From: Symbiodinium natans
Taxonomy: Eukaryota; Sar; Dinophyceae; Suessiales; Symbiodiniaceae
DNA: 64,000 bases
Reading direction: 5' to 3'
Assembly: GCA_905221605.1 (NCBI GenBank)
Contig: CAJNDS010000207.1
Coordinates: 64,001-128,000, forward strand
How positions within the stretch are numbered: the first letter of the stretch is position 1; each line of letters begins with the position of its first letter. Shown piece after piece: positions 34,490-47,549 of the stretch. A program made the position numbers and the translations under genes. The notes under the pieces are model-generated. The model searched no databases and was not told the origin of the DNA. It saw nothing but the letters and a program-made list of their open reading frames with translations.

Positions 34490-37190
34490 GTTGCATCCCT
34501 TGCAGAATGTTTCGATCTGCCAAAGCACGAGGCGGGGAGTAGTTGCAGACACTGTGCAAGCCACGATGGTTGTGCCCCTTTCCCGACATTTGCTGATGAC
34601 GAGGGGTGCAAAGATGGATCTGAGGTCGCGCTCTTAGACAGGGAGATGTGAGGTCCTTGTTGTACCAGATACAACAGTGGTCGTATTCTTCCTCCACAGA
34701 AGCACTTGACCACTTGTTGGTAGTCCTTTGCCACATCCTGCTGGACCCTAGTCACCCTGTGGTGCTGCCCGGCTGCCCTACCAGGTGGAAGTGTTGCAGC
34801 AGCAGGCCGCTGGCTGCACGTCTGTTTTCGGATGCTTGCCTGGGGTTTGGAGTCAGCTGCGCAACTTGAAGTGTCTGTGGTGCTTTCAGGGTAAGGGTTT
34901 GGTTGTCACAGGTTCGGGCCATGTCGGAGCGGGTGGACGGCTCGATGGAGCAGGTCCGGCAGCGCTGTTCAAGAGTGGTTCTAGATTGACCCTTGCAGCA
35001 TCTCGCAGCCCTCAACTACATTCAAAAACCACACATTTTCAAACAACCCTCCAGCACTCTTCACTCTTTGTTCTTTGGCCCTCTTCGTGCCCTTTTGCCC
35101 CTCTCCCCTCCCATCCCCTCCTCCTCAGGTCGAGTGGTGCAAAGAGCAGACAGAGCAAGCGGCCTGGAGCCGAGCAGAAGCTCTCGGGTTTACAATCGAT
35201 GTGGAACGTATGACAAGGTCGGGATGGTTGCGCGCCTGGCCGAGACTCTGCAAAAGCAGGCGATGGATTCGTACAACATGGAGCAGGCCGCAACTTGCAA
35301 AGGTGCATCAGTCATTCGCATACCCCGATACGCACTTGTAAGCACTTCTATAATCTCGTAAGCTCCCATGGAGCCTGGGGTGTCCTGCGCTCCAGGCACT
35401 TGTGAAATCCGAGAGCAAGCTGATCGGCCTGCAGGTCGGGGTTAAAGATCCCCCAAAGCCCAACAAAGCAAGCCTCCTGCCGAGGCCTCGTCGGTCAGCG
35501 TCTTGGAGGGCCGCCTCCGTGCCTTTGCCGAAGCCCAAGGGACGGAGAGGCTCACGGGTTCAACGGAGTTTTTATGGGGTTCTCGAAAGTTTCTGAAAGC
35601 TTCCGCGGGCTGGTCAAAGTACAGGGTCTTCAGGAAGAATGTGTTTACGTGCAGTGATGTATCCTGGGATTAAAGGGATCAGGCCTGGGTTCAGGAAGAA
35701 GTCGTGATCTCCACTGCCAGACACGGACAACTGCCCCTCCAATTCCGCCCCAGAGACTCCAATGCCCGTTTCATCGTAGATTAGGTCTTTTGTGGGCGAT
35801 GCAGCTTCGACGGAAACTTCATTGCGACCTCAGGTCAAGGCAGAATTGGAAAGCGCAGTCCTGACGGCTATGCAGGCATTGGTCCCAGCACGCGCAACCG
35901 CAGCCTTGCGTCTATTATCCTTCAAGCCTTCAGAGATATCACGTGGAGACATGGCCGAGACATGGCGGCTCAGGACACCCGAGTGCTACCACGCCTGCAG
36001 GCCACCATCAAGTAGTTTGCAGTAGGGGTTTAATGGGGCAAGGAATGTACTAGTGAGTACAAGTGGGCCCCAGGAACCAGTACGACTCATCAGTCTTGTT
36101 TCATCCCTGCTGGCTCGCCATGCTGAGGGCTGATTATGGGTTCAGGGTTGCGGGATGATGCAGGTTCTGGAAAAGGACCACCGGCAGCTTTGTGACGCGG
36201 TGGAAGAAGACACGCGATGGCTCCGGGATGCTGTGGAGGCTTCCTCCCCTGAAAGCCAGAATGAGACTCTGTTACGTCATAAATATTGAGACCATTGGTT
36301 CCATCATGTTCCAAGCTTTGAGACGTTGAGTCAACTTCCGCCGCCAGGCTTTGAGCGAGAGCTGGGTCCTTGGACGTTCCAGGGGCAGGCGGCCGTTGAA
36401 GGAACCACGGGTAGCTTACAGGAGGGCTTGAGTAAGGCAACACTGTCATGGGTCTCCAGAATTCTACACTGTAGTGGGTTCCCTTGAAGCTCAACGTGTA
36501 GCGCGAACTATGTCAGGTACTGGGCTAGGGTATTGTTGTAGGGCCACCTCAACATATAATGAATTTTAGGGGTTCTGTTGTGAGGTCTGGGCCTCGACCT
36601 TGCGATCCTCAGCAAGCACACGAGCTCACGCGCCTCTTTACCTCTTGAGGTTGTGCGCCTTAGGGGGGGTCTTGATTCTTGCTGGAGTCAAGCTTAGGAC
36701 TGCAGCTGACGATGGTGTGCTTCCTGCCTGCAGTCGAGTTGCCCCCATGCCCCCTCCCGAAATTCCCTCGAGAGCAGCTCTCGAGTTCGCTGCCCAGGAA
36801 GTCGCTGTCGCCAAGCATGCACGACCGGGCCCGGGTCCAAGGATTTATTGGGCATGGGGTTTAGGATGGGCTTATGTGTGAAGGAAGTTTAAGGGTTATA
36901 TGCAGCATCCCAGCTGGGCTTGGAGGCATGCTTTGCGGGTTAGGGTTGATTGCTGCAGTCACCGACACGTCCAGCATACTTAAGCACTCCTGCATGTGTG
37001 CTTGATGGTATTATGCACATGCGACCTCACCCATCTGTATGTGCAGCTACTCCGTGGTGATTGGGCTGCAACCTAGGCCGCCTTGCTGCATCAGTGTCTG
37101 CGTTTCGTTGTGCGCAGGAGTCCCAGGCCATGTCGCCCAGCAGTCCGAATGACGCGACAATGGTGCGCTGTCAGAGCAGGGCTTTGTCTG
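34490..37190 (+). CDS. second multi-exon gene for a coiled-coil-like protein
   Basis: Many short plus-strand exons in one style: VASLAECFDLPKHEAG (34490, phase 0), VEVLQQQAAGC (34785), VRAMSERVDGSMEQVRQRCS (34912, phase 0), VEWCKEQTEQAAWSRAEAL (35129), VGMVARLAETLQKQAMDSYN (35218-35302, GTGCAT donor), ALVKSESKLIGLQ (35396), KPPAEASSVSVLEGRLRAFA (about 35470), VKAELESAVLTAMQ (35834), VLEKDHRQLCDAVEEDTRWL (36163-36243, 27 codons, phase 0), VPSFETLSQLPPPGFERELG (about 36300-36484), RAALEFAAQEVAVAKHA (about 36770) and ESQAMSPSSPNDATMVRC (about 37120). Nearly all follow clear CAG or AAG acceptors. The Glu/Gln/Ala/Leu-rich exons suggest an alpha-helical rod. No named domain. The last exons may belong to the EF-hand gene that follows. 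Confidence 0.5.
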
Positions 37191-37457
37191 GCATTCGGTA
37201 CTGTATCCCTCAAGACTTCGTAGAGCAAGAGTCATGGCTGCAACAGAAGGCAGCTGCAACAGTTGGAGCACTGTAACGTCATTATGGATGATAGAAGGCA
37301 TTTTGACGGAGATAGCATGTGCAGTCAAGGGGGAGTTCTGTGCGATACCAGGTGGTGGATTCATCTAGCAAACGCTCAGCGCAGCGGATATTTGTTCGAA
37401 GACTTGACAGCGTATGCTTGTCGTATGGCTGACCCCTGAAACTGTGGTGTGGTGCAG

Positions 37458-38270
37458 GGTGGGCTCACGTCCCCGGAGGGCCGAAATGTCCCGGACTCAG
37501 AACCATTATTGGTTGACTTTGCCGAGCTGCTTGCAAAACCCCAGGCGGCCCTTTTCGCACAGCTGGACGCGGATGGGGATGGCGACGTCAGCCTCAAGGA
37601 GTTTCACGCGGCCAAGGTTTCTTGTATCTTTTTTTTCTGCTTGTGTGTGAGGGTGCTCTTCTTCTGAGAGAACAAAGTGGCAAAGTACGACTTGGTGAAT
37701 TATGGTTCTGCTGCTGCTTTCCTTGCGGCTCCTGTCCGTTCCCTGTTTCCAGGTTGCGGACGGCCAGCGGAAGGCGCCTGTTTCTTAGTGCGACCGAATG
37801 GTTTCATGTGCGACACGCGTACTGATACTGCATGCGTGGTGTATCGGCACGGGGCATCTCATTGCGATGACCGTTGAAACATCACGTGCGTTCCGCAGGG
37901 AAGCATCACAGCATATCGGACCTGTAGGACAGCCACCCCGGAGACTTGGAAACGTCCGTCGATCGGTCGATAGCTTCAGTAGTGTCGGGAAGAGCAGAAG
38001 CCACAGGATCGACAGGCTCAACAACAACAAAGCTCGCACTTTGCAGTTGGGCAGGCTGAAGTTTTTGACAAGCTGGATGCAAACTTGGATGGCCGTGCCA
38101 GCTGCTCAGAGCCATTGTCAGACCCACAAAGTGCAAGTAATACCTTCACGCACCTTTCGCCACATGGCTGAGCAAAGCCTCAGGTAAGTCGAGAGGAGTT
38201 CGCATCGGCCACGGCACCGCCCTTGGAGATTGAACTCCATGTGACAGTCCTAAATCCGCAGTTGCTTTTT
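37458..38270 (+). CDS. EF-hand calcium-binding protein, three exons visible
   Basis: Exon 37458-37616 is exactly 53 codons, from GTGCAG to a GTTTCT donor, and ends QLDADGDGDVSLKEFHAAK. This is a complete 12-residue EF loop with Asp at positions 1, 3, 5 and 7 and Glu at 12. Exon 38055 to about 38101 reads AEVFDKLDANLDGRAS, the first nine residues of a second loop. The exon from about 38189 supplies REEFASATAPP, completing it as DANLDGRAS-REE-F. The split of the second loop across an intron is clear, but the donor at about 38101 is not GT and is unresolved. Calcium binding is expected of loop one. Loop two has Arg at position 7 but keeps Asp 1, Asn 3, Asp 5 and Glu 12. Other domains of the protein are not recognised. 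Confidence 0.68.
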
Positions 38271-38815
38271 GCAAGGGTTTTGGGGCAGCGAGGTGGCTGC
38301 CGCGCGACCTCCGCGTCGAACTAGCGATGAAGTGGAGGTGCCCAACACCGCCCCTGCTCGGGGGCCGGCGGATATGGCAGTCGAGACCTCTCAGCACAGA
38401 TGCATCCTACCAAAATAAGACCCTATGTCAGCTCCTACATCTGAGGGCGTCGCAGATGCATCCTTGCTGTACTGTAGTGACCTGCTCGATGCCGGTTGTA
38501 TCCTGCAAAAAAAAACATGGGGCTTGGAGGTAGCCGAGTGCCCCCTCAAAACAAATAAGGAGACCATCAGATCTGTGAACTCCTGGAGGCAAAGCCCAGA
38601 AACCGCGAGGAGGCCGACAGCGCATTGAACGGTGAGCTCGGTGCCGAGTGCGCATCTGAGCTTCGTGAGCCTCCCTCTGCAAACATGGTTTGGGATGTTT
38701 TGACTTTGCCTCTCTTGATCACTCCCCCCCGCCTACTCTGAGTCAATGAGTGTCAGAGCTACTACCATGCTATTACCCCCCTGAAGACGGCCCGCAGTGC
38801 CCTTCTTTTGAGCCA

Positions 38816-40233
38816 ATGGCTCCCTCCATTTGCCTGAGGCTGGCTGACGACAACCCGCTCTTTGCAGCCGTTCTCTCTGAGGATCCTGCCAGGATCGCAA
38901 CTGCTTCCCTTCCAGAGGTGTTAAAAACGGCTTACGAATTTGGCCTAAGGCTAAGAAGGCAGCCGAGAGACGGTGCGCCATGTTTCGAAGTCCTTTGTGC
39001 ACCCCCTCCTACCCCTGCTCTCCATGCCCCTCATCCTCAATGTGCTCTCCAGTCTCCAGGGCCCTTGCTCTCCTTCGCAGCGCCACGTTGCAGCAGCTTC
39101 ATGCCCAAGACAAGGTGCCCTCCTCAAGAGTCTCGCTTTCTTCAGGGAGCTGCTTTCAGGTAACGGATGTAGAGATATACGGGGGGCCGGCAAGATTTTG
39201 AAATGCTCAAAGCCATCTGGACATGGAGTGGGCCTAGTCAAGCAGTCGGTTCACTTGAGCGTCTGCAGCTAATGCCCCTGAACCGAAGCCTCAAGGAAGG
39301 CTGCACGGCGCTTCACAGGGCATCAGCTTTGCCAGGACTGCCCAAGCTGTCCGTTTTCGGCACAGTTTTTCAGGGTCCTTGGAGTTGAGTCGTTACCGGG
39401 AGCCCGGGCTTTGTTCTTGCGTCGCTGCGAGTTCATGAGATTTTTGTCCAAGCTTGGCGCGAGCACATGCCACAGGACTGGTCAAAGTGCGAGGGGTTCT
39501 GCGCCTTGGCTTCTTGGCCCTCCAGCCTCCGGACCCAAGTCAAAGCCCGGACGTGAATGCCTCCAGATTCCACAATCCAGCTGAATGCCTCTTGAGATCT
39601 CTTGAGATCATCTCAGGCTTGAGAAGGGCGGTGCACAGATGGCGTCAGCAAGGCAGCGCCATCAGAGAGAGTGCTTCTCGGGGTATCTTTGGGGGTGTGC
39701 TCCTCAGGCTCTCATATCTCTCTCATTCGCGCCAAATTTCTCTTAGTTGTTCTTGGCTGTCCCTGTTGCTCGCTGGAACGCGTGGGGATCTCGTCACGTC
39801 ACCACCTCTCGCTGGTCCTGGCATTCCAATGCAGGGTACATGCCGAGTTAACAACTAGTTTCTGCGCAGGTCCAAGGTTTACACGCAGGCTAGCTGCTGC
39901 ATGGTCCCCCAGCATCTGCATGCTGCCCGGAACTTTCCGAGACAAAGGCCAAAGATTCTTGGTTCGACACCCAAGCATGACTAAATTGTGCCAGGGATCT
40001 CCACATGCGGACTGCGCTCCATCATTCCGCCCTTGCCGGCCACTCTGAGTCGCTGATCGTTGGATTGCGGACTCGGATTCAGGGTGTCGGTTTCGCTGGC
40101 GGCTACTGCAAGGATGACAGACTAGTTGGAGACCTTGGCAGTGTCTTTCAAGAGTGGACCTGCCCTGCTCTTCGAGAAGCGAGCAGAGGCTGGGTGCGTG
40201 GAAGCATGCCAGCAGCTGCTGGATGTGCCAGCC
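38816..40233 (+). CDS. ankyrin-repeat protein, several exons
   Basis: A frame at about 38816-38970 reads RLADDNPLFAAVLSEDPARI and then ATASLPEVLKTAYEFGL, plausible as the N-terminal part. A frame at about 39270-39335 reads LKEGCTALHRASALPG. An exon from 39995 (after GTGCCAG) reads DLHMRTALHHSALAGHSESL, and a frame near 40180-40233 reads AEAGCVEACQQLLDVPA. GCTALHRA, RTALHHSALAGHSESL and AGCVEACQQLLD correspond to the 'G-x-T-A-L-H-x-A-A-x-x-G-H-x-x-x-x-x-x-L-L' ankyrin consensus, a protein-protein interaction repeat. The exon at about 39080-39165 has two plausible frames. Gene ends are not defined. Confidence 0.55.
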
Positions 40234-41715
40234 TGAGGATGCTGAGGATGGTGCAGCGTTCAGCAGATGGTGCATGGTGGGATGTAAGGTAGGATCTATA
40301 AGTTCGCGCTGTGTAGAGGGCTCCTTATACATGATAGTATGGGCGCACATTTGTATACGTGTATTATGCATTGTTTGTCCTTTTGGGACTCTTGGGATAC
40401 TAGCAAGGGAAACCCTAATACATGTCTCTCTGGATGCTAGTGACCTAGTGACTCGACACCATAAGTTGATGCCAGCGAAGCTAAAACAGTAGCACCGTGC
40501 GTGGGATGCGGGTGACGCCGGAGGCCCCATGCTTTCATGACGCCGACAGGCGCGCTGAGATGAGGGCCACACGATTCACAGCCGCAGCTCTGATGCTACT
40601 CGTAGCAAGTTATAAAACGCGGTGGCAGCCTAGTCAGAACCCAAAGGTGAATTCCATTCCGTCTAGAGTTCGGCTCTTTCTTGAGTCTGGACCTTCCGAC
40701 TTCCAGGCGGGCGCTGCACGGCCGCACAGCGCTGGACTCTGAGCCTTCCTTGCCAGATCCTGCTAGGGCTGCGGAGCTTGGGATCTCATCGCGTTTGTTT
40801 TTTTCTTTACTACGTTTTTTTTGCATACGAGCCTTCTGAAGAGGTTGCACCTGGCGGCCGAGTACGGTCATGCCGAGGCTCCAGCATGAAGATTCGAAAG
40901 TAAAACGTCTGGGAATGAAGAGACATGAAATCAAAAAAGAAGAACCAAAAATGGCGAATAAAGCTGGAATGGAAGCTACCATATACCGCTGTGACAAGCT
41001 GGGCAACGCTCAAAGCTGTTCTGACTTATCATTGGATCGAGAGTGGATCAGGTAGAGAACCACCGTTCAGGTTCTTCGAATACTTCTGAACCATACGGCC
41101 TTCACAGCTGTCGACGTGCGTACCCGAGTGTAGAACCAGCTTCCTTTTGAGGGGTTGCTTGCCTTTCTGCCTCAAGTAGTTGCAGTTGCTGTCACAGGAG
41201 AAGTGACATGTTGGAGAGTATTGCAAGGAGCTGAAGCTTAGTTTCTGTTTTCGCAATCTGCTTGGGCTCAAGCACGCAAGTACAGCATGATGTACTCTCA
41301 GCGTGCAGCCATGCGACGCAACCCGCACCTTTGCTTGTGAAAGCGGTCCATATGATATGAGGACTGTGCCTTCTTGTCTTTTGTGCGGGTTCAGGGGTTA
41401 CTGGGCCATGAGACCTTCAGGCAACTCGCAACGCTGTATTTCGTTGTGACGGGGACGTTCTTGCTGCGAAATCCTGAGAGCCATGCATTGTAACAAGCTT
41501 CCGATGCCTCTCGACGCCCCGAGCGTGCCGAATATCCTCTGCAGGATAGTCGCCACCATGCCGCGGTTGGCGGTCTGGCTGGTGGCTTAGATTCCTCGGG
41601 TCGAGGTTTGTCTCGAAGATGCCTTGGGCGCAGCTGGTACATTCTGGGCTCCTAGATGCTGTTTTACTACAACACGGCAAAGTGTTCTGCCAAGTGGACC
41701 GATTGTGGATGACAG
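40234..41715. other. stretch without supported exon
   Basis: Nothing convincing. An A-rich Lys-Met frame at 40870-41055 is compositional. Confidence 0.45.
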
Positions 41716-41850
41716 TCAAGTTCCGGTTGTGTTTGGCTTCGGATCGCCTCTCTTCGCTGAGGTGCTTTGTCCTGATGGCTGTGCGCTTGCCTTGGGCGTC
41801 AGGAGCGGCATGGGAGGCCTGAATGCTCACGGTAGCTGCGGTAGATTACG
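41716..41850 (+). CDS. unrecognised exon
   Basis: The frame reads QVPVVFGFGSPLFAEVLCPD and then GCALALGVRSGMGGLNAHGS, with strong protein character, after a GACAG or CAAG acceptor. I cannot name it. Confidence 0.45.
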
Positions 41851-43330
41851 GCAGCGGAAGCGACTGTTCATTCCCCAATCTGCTTGGGGACAGGCACACC
41901 GACCGCAAATGCGGCGTGAGCCCCTCAAGCACGGCTGCTTGGATGGCAGCTGAAATCACAAGCAACCGCTCGAGAGGAACAACTCCCCCGTTTACAGCAA
42001 CTGCGCAGCATACACCGAGGCATACCCCACGAGGCCCTGGAAAGGAGCCAGCAGCTTAAGAGGAGGGGAGCACATCAGCACATCAGAAGTTGCTCACGCT
42101 GCCTAATGCACTTTCTTGCAGCGAGGCCCGCATATTCGGGACAGCATGTCTTTCCAGCTCTTCCCTAAACTGATGGAATGACATCACAAGCTACAGTCAC
42201 TACCGAGTGGTGGAAATCATCCAACACCAGAACCACACAGACTCGAGACCCCTGAAGCCCGACCGAAACTACAGCCGCCCTCAAGCCCTCGAAGCCGCAG
42301 GGTCGGTAGGGGATGTTCCAATTAGGGTCCCTTTGTGGCTGGTATCCTTTTCGAGGATTATGTGAGATCTCCTATGTAGAACATGGTAACCTAAATCCCA
42401 GAACCTTCGAAACCGCAAACCCCACGAGCCCAGGCAGACACCGCCAGCGGCGCTTCGCACACCCGGGCCGTGCTTCCCTGGTGCCTTGGCCCGGCTTTCA
42501 GCTGGAGTTCAGGCTTGAGCCCCTGAAACCCTGACATCCCTGAGGCCTAGGGCCATATGGCCTTTAACAAGTGTAACCTTGAACGCCGCAGCTGGGCTTC
42601 GGTAGGCCGAATCTGAAGCCATGCTCAGGCGCCATCGTCTCAGCGAGTCTCCGTGGGTAGTGCCGGTGACCTGCTCGTTGAGGAAAATGGGCAGAGATGG
42701 GTGGGCTTTGCAGCTCGCAAGAGTTGGAACGGTTTGGCCATCATTGCCTGGTGTAGCGGCTAGCGAATTGCAGCATGCTTCCATTAGTTTCCAGAAGCTT
42801 CCAGTAGCTCAAGTGTACAGGAGGACGAGGACAACGTGTGCGAAACCCTTTGCCAAGCCATCGATGCCCCTTGGCATGTTCGTTGTAAGAGATGTTTCGA
42901 GCATGCTGCAGGGCTCAGCAAACGATCCCCTGTTGCCTGCGCTGAGATCACGTCGATCTCCAAGAAATGCTCCGATCTGTCGAACGACCGCGGGTTTGCA
43001 GCATCATGCAGCATCAAAAGGGCTCAGGGGCACTTGCCGTAGAATCCGGAACTCTGAATCGTGAGATCCACCTCAGCTTTTTCACAGAAGACACTATGTT
43101 TGCACACTGTCACATAAGCCTTAAGCCCATCCCTCGAATCTGCACGTTTGAGTCAGGAAGCTTCGCAAGGCCTGGAAGAGAAGCTAATGAAGCCAAAAAG
43201 TCAATCCCACCAAGCGTGAACAGCAGATTGATCAATGCAACCTCTGTCATGGGATGTAATGAGTGCCCTGTGAGGAGGAATGCCGCTCGGACGCACATGG
43301 CTTGCCCACAGTTCGGCAACATTTTCTTGC
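41851..43330. other. stretch with conflicting weak frames
   Basis: Two plus-strand frames overlap at 42836-43042, one Cys/Ser-rich and one reading MPLGMFVVRDVSSMLQGSAN. Neither has clear splice sites. Confidence 0.3.
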
Positions 43331-43500
43331 TGCATTGTTGCAGCTGCTTGGTGGAGTAGAAGGTGCCAGCTCGGCTTTCTATGAGACCGAGAAGGATGGC
43401 ACCCGAAGGTACGCTCAGACATGTTGTGCGCTCTGTTCCGCAAACCTCGACGCCAAGTACATCCCAGTACCTTCCCATAGAATCTGCGTGGAAACCCAGC
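43331..43500 (+). CDS. unrecognised exon
   Basis: The frame reads LLQLLGGVEGASSAFYETEK, then DGTRRYAQTCCALCSANLD and AKYIPVPSHRICVETQQ, after a TGTTGCAG acceptor. There are four cysteines in a short span (CCALC and RIC) but no known motif. The frame after about 43500 runs into a GTGTGGAAACATGCGGAAAC repeat. Confidence 0.42.
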
Positions 43501-45424
43501 AGCGGGGCAGAGGAAGTTGGAAGGGTACGGATGGTATCAGATGGTTGGGTCGTGTGGAACCGTGTGGAAACATGCGGAAACATGCGGAAACGTGGCAAGG
43601 CCATGCACGCTGCAAGCTGCCGGGCTGTCGCTCTCGGACTTGGGGTGCAAAGTATGCAAAGTGTGCAGCATTGGCCGGCTGTGGCTACTGTACTGTGCAG
43701 AAGACATTCTTACACAAAGCAGCTGCCTTGCCCCTGAGGACCCAGAAGCAAAGAATTGTGGTGCAGATTCAAAACGGATATGCCCCGCGTCTGCAGCTAC
43801 AGTAGCCCAAACCCGCAGAAACGTGCTCGGGCAATGCACAGTGGGCGAGACTCTTCAAAACTCAGGCCGCAAGGACCGCCTGCTGTGCCAGGACCTACCC
43901 TATCTCGACTTTGTGCAATAATTCGTAGTTTTGAAGCGGCAGGTTCATAGGAGCATTCGCTGCCACCATGTGCATCCATCCTGAAGTTGCTTACAACTTC
44001 GGGCAACGCTGTCAACCAACGACATCACAGACATGGTCACCCAAACTGATGCTGAACAGAGGAGGATGCTTCCTCCTCCCACAGCCTGTCGGAAGACGCA
44101 CGGTGGCAATCATCAGATGCCTTCTCATGCGCTAGCAGCCGCTAGCAGTGAAAATCAGCGGCTTCCTCAAGTCTCCTGCCCAGGAGGCTTGCAACTTCTG
44201 CTCCGGCATCGGAACATTTCTACCAGATGCGACGGCCTTCATGGAGGCCCAGTTGGGCTCTGGCAGTCAGTGTTAGCTTCGCCAAGACATGGGGGGACTC
44301 AGATAGGGCGAGATCAGAGGGCTGCTGTGTTGTTGCTGAGCCATTGACCACTAGCACATCACTGCCAGGATGGGAAGCCTTTTTCCTGCCAATTTGCCTT
44401 GGACCAGATTCGGGCAGGTGGCTTGCCGGTTGAGGCTGCAAGTAGGAACTCCACCTTCAGAGCACAGTGGTTGAGGTTGAGCTCTCGCTCAACCTTCGGA
44501 TTCCTATTACTTGCTATGTCAATGCTGCCTGCATAACTAGGCACTTCGCAGCGTGTTCTTTAAAGACTTAAGAGCTAAGCTGCGGGGGCTGGCTTTCAAA
44601 TTTTGCTGCACGTTAAGCAGCGAGTTTCTGCCGTAATTATTTTAACAGCAACTCGTTGTTGCGTTTCACACTAACTTCGGAGATGCTTTCAAGCATGATA
44701 CTGAGTATCTTAGAAGGACATGTTAGCGTCATTAGATTCTGCTTGTGATACTGCTAACATCTTCTGCCCGAGCCCCTCTGAAGCCAAGGTGACTCAAAGC
44801 TGACTTGTCACGAGGCGACAGAAGAATTGGTCGACTGCTGCGCACGTCCCTCCGGCTGCATCTTCTCTCTTGCATCTGGCGTTTGTTTCTTTTAAGCCAA
44901 ATGGACCTCCCTACAGCCTACCTTGGTAAAAACGCTGCGACCAGCTTAATGCACTGGAGCGAAATCACTCCGTGGAAACGAATAATTCCAGTGAATCTGA
45001 CGTGTGCTCTTCGTAATTTACTTGCCAAGTATGTGCAGCTCTACAGTTCGGAATACTGCTCTCTGGGTCCCTCTCTCCCTCTCTCCCTCCCCCTCTCTGG
45101 CTCTGAATTTGTGTAAAGGCATGCTTATCAGGATCGCATCAGCTGAATGACGGGCTTCAGAGCTGCGGAACTGAGGCCTAGATGATGGAAGATCAGGAAC
45201 TTCAGACAAGACGGATAACTGGAACTGCGATCTGTGCGCAGGATATGGAGACTTGAACAGCATCTTGGCGCCGTGCTCTGTTCGTGTGTTTTTTCTTGGT
45301 CTTGGGAATTGGAATCCAGTTGGCACGAACAACTGTCGGTCGGCAAAACGGTGCCAGATTAGTGTAAAAAGTGCAGAAGATGCTTGGCGGCGATGGTGAT
45401 GGCCATCGTGGTCGCCGTGGCCGT
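43501..45424. other. stretch with weak candidates
   Basis: GCGGAAACAT-type direct repeats lie at about 43560-43600. A frame at about 43985-44090 reads LSTNDITDMVTQTDAEQRRM and is a credible but unproven exon. The stretch 44560-44720 is AT-rich. Confidence 0.3.
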
Positions 45425-45526
45425 CGTGGTAGTGGTCGTGGTCGTGGTAGTGGTAGCGGTAGCGGTAGTGGTAGTGGTATACTACTACTACTCCTCCTCC
45501 TACTACTACTACTACTACTACTACTG

Positions 45527-45579
<53 letters not shown>

Positions 45580-45755
45580 GCTACTTCTGCTACTTCTGCT
45601 AGTACTACTACTGGTTCTGGTACTGGTACTAGTACTAGGAGGAGGAGTAGGATGAGTAAGTAGGAGTGACAGGAGGAGGGAGGAGGAGGAAGGAGGAGAA
45701 GGGAGGAGCAGGGAGGAAGAGGGAGGAGCAGGAGGAGGAGGGAGGAGCAGGAGGA
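45425..45755. repeat. compound trinucleotide repeats (GGT)n, (TAC)n, (AGG)n
   Basis: Successive blocks of GGT-like units (about 45425-45478), TAC/CTA units (about 45479-45614) and AGG-like units (about 45635-45755). The Leu/Val/Ser/Thr homopolymer frames on both strands are artefacts of these. Confidence 0.95.
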
Positions 45756-47549
45756 AGTCCCAACGACCAACAGTGGAAGTCAGAAGCGGAGGAGGCGCCG
45801 AAGGCGCGGAGGGTGCAAGGGGTGATGGCGGCGTGGCAGCTGCCAGTTTGCCATTTTGGGCCTTGGAGTTGTGGGTGTGTTGCCTTGCTTGAATGAAGAC
45901 TGAGGCACTGCCGTGGCCATGGTCATAGAAGGAAGCCCGATGACCTGTAGTGAAGCGCAGGACGCTTGTCTGCACACAGCTCAGCCATCGTCTTGACGGC
46001 AGATGTTGGTCGTTGATGGTATTTGTCACTTAAAATTTTCTGGTTGCAGCGGTTGCTCGATGTACCGCTATTAGTCGGCTTATGCACACCGTGCTTCGGG
46101 TTCCTGGCATGTCCTGGCTGCTTGGCGCCTTGGCTTCTTCGCTTTTGCTCGAAATTTCCAGTGTTGCTACTTGGAAAATGGCACCTTGAGCAGCTAGGAA
46201 GCTTAAAATGCTACACTTGAGCAACGCTTGAGAAGAAGAGCAAGCGCTGGGCTCTCGCGCGAGTATTTCGAGCTTGAGCATTGCTCAATGTAGTATTATT
46301 CGCAAAATCCTGCAATAGTCCAACTTCCAATCAGCGTCTTTGGATATATCTTTGCAGTATTCCGAGCTGCAAAGAGGACCCAATGTTGTAATTTACAGTC
46401 CTTTGCTTGGAGCCCTGTCGAAGGCATGACAGCAACAACAGGAACCAAAGTAGAAGACAACATGACCGCGTCAACCCTAGAAGGCACGGAAGATCTAAAC
46501 AAGTCGGAAGGCTTGCGGAAGGTCCTTGAGCCGTAAGCATTGAAGTCGAAAGGTTTTAGGGTTACAGGATTGCGTTGCACCCCAAGATATCCTCAGGGCA
46601 TCCATGACAAAGCGGGACACAAACCTCCGGAAGCAACTTCCACCCCCCCTCCCGTCCTCCCCCCCACAGCCCAGCCGCCGCATTTTTTACTAAACCACCG
46701 GCCCCATAAAGCCAGCGAAGTCTCGGCCATCCAACCTGAAAATGCCTGGACCACTTAGCCACAAGTTTCGTGGCCTGTGACATTGACAACAAGCAGTGTA
46801 CCCAAGTTTAGTCATCCGGTGGCGTAAAAAGCATCCGTGGACCCGTGCAAGGCCTCGAGGCTTGAAGCTCCCTTGAAATTCCTAGGTTCCAGATATTATT
46901 AAAGCACAGTATAAATTCAATATACCATGTTAGGTCACAAATTTTGGATCATATTATGTATTCAATACTTTCTGGCACCTGAGGACAACCTTCAGAGCGG
47001 CCGGGCGCCGCTCTGGCTGCATTATGAGGGGGTTTTGCCGCATACTGATACCAGCATTACCAGTAACCTCTCTGTTCGTTACTTGGCCGTTGGGGCATGT
47101 CTCAAGCCCTTGGACTCGCAGCTCATCTTTTCTGAGAATCGGTCTTTTCGTGCTATGCTCTGGCTCAAGCCCCGCCAACGGCAGCTACTCTAAACTCTCA
47201 TCCCAAAGGCGTACTAGCTTCATCAGAGCCATCTCCTGGGTCAACTGTTGTGCAGTGCGAATGGCTCGGCCAACTTGTGTTGCTCAGGCCAATCTCTTGT
47301 GAAGTCGCACGGGATTCTGCACTTGTGCAAAGATGCAGCTCGGCCAAAGAAGCGCCCTGAAGCATTGCCTAGCGGTAGAGCAAGCGCGAGAGGGAGAGCG
47401 ACAGAGAGAGAGAGAGTTGAGCCACGAGTGCTCAAGCCCCACCCCGCCGTCCTGCGGGCTTCAACCAAAGAGGGGGCGAGAGAGTCGTGTGAGAGCCCTA
47501 GAGAGCCTAACGGGGGGGCGTCCGGCTGGACTAGACTGTGGAGGGATAG
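45756..47549. other. stretch without supported exon
   Basis: An AT-rich patch lies at 46890-46970 and a GA-rich patch at 47385-47421. The sequence from about 47430 becomes GC-rich and may already belong to the LINE 5' region. Confidence 0.4.

Noticed and set aside
36090-36494. 134-codon minus-strand frame
   Set aside because: The plus strand here has two better exons (36,163-36,243 in phase with acceptor and helix-like sequence, and about 36,300-36,484).
45018-46029. Long Val/Ser/Leu-rich frames of up to 275 codons
   Set aside because: Translations of trinucleotide repeats; no normal protein segment of useful length is attached.
47100-47185. Possible dinoflagellate spliced-leader relic ending GGCTCAAG
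   Set aside because: Only the last ten bases resemble the leader; the preceding part does not match. The CCATTTTGG match near 45,850 is equally partial.
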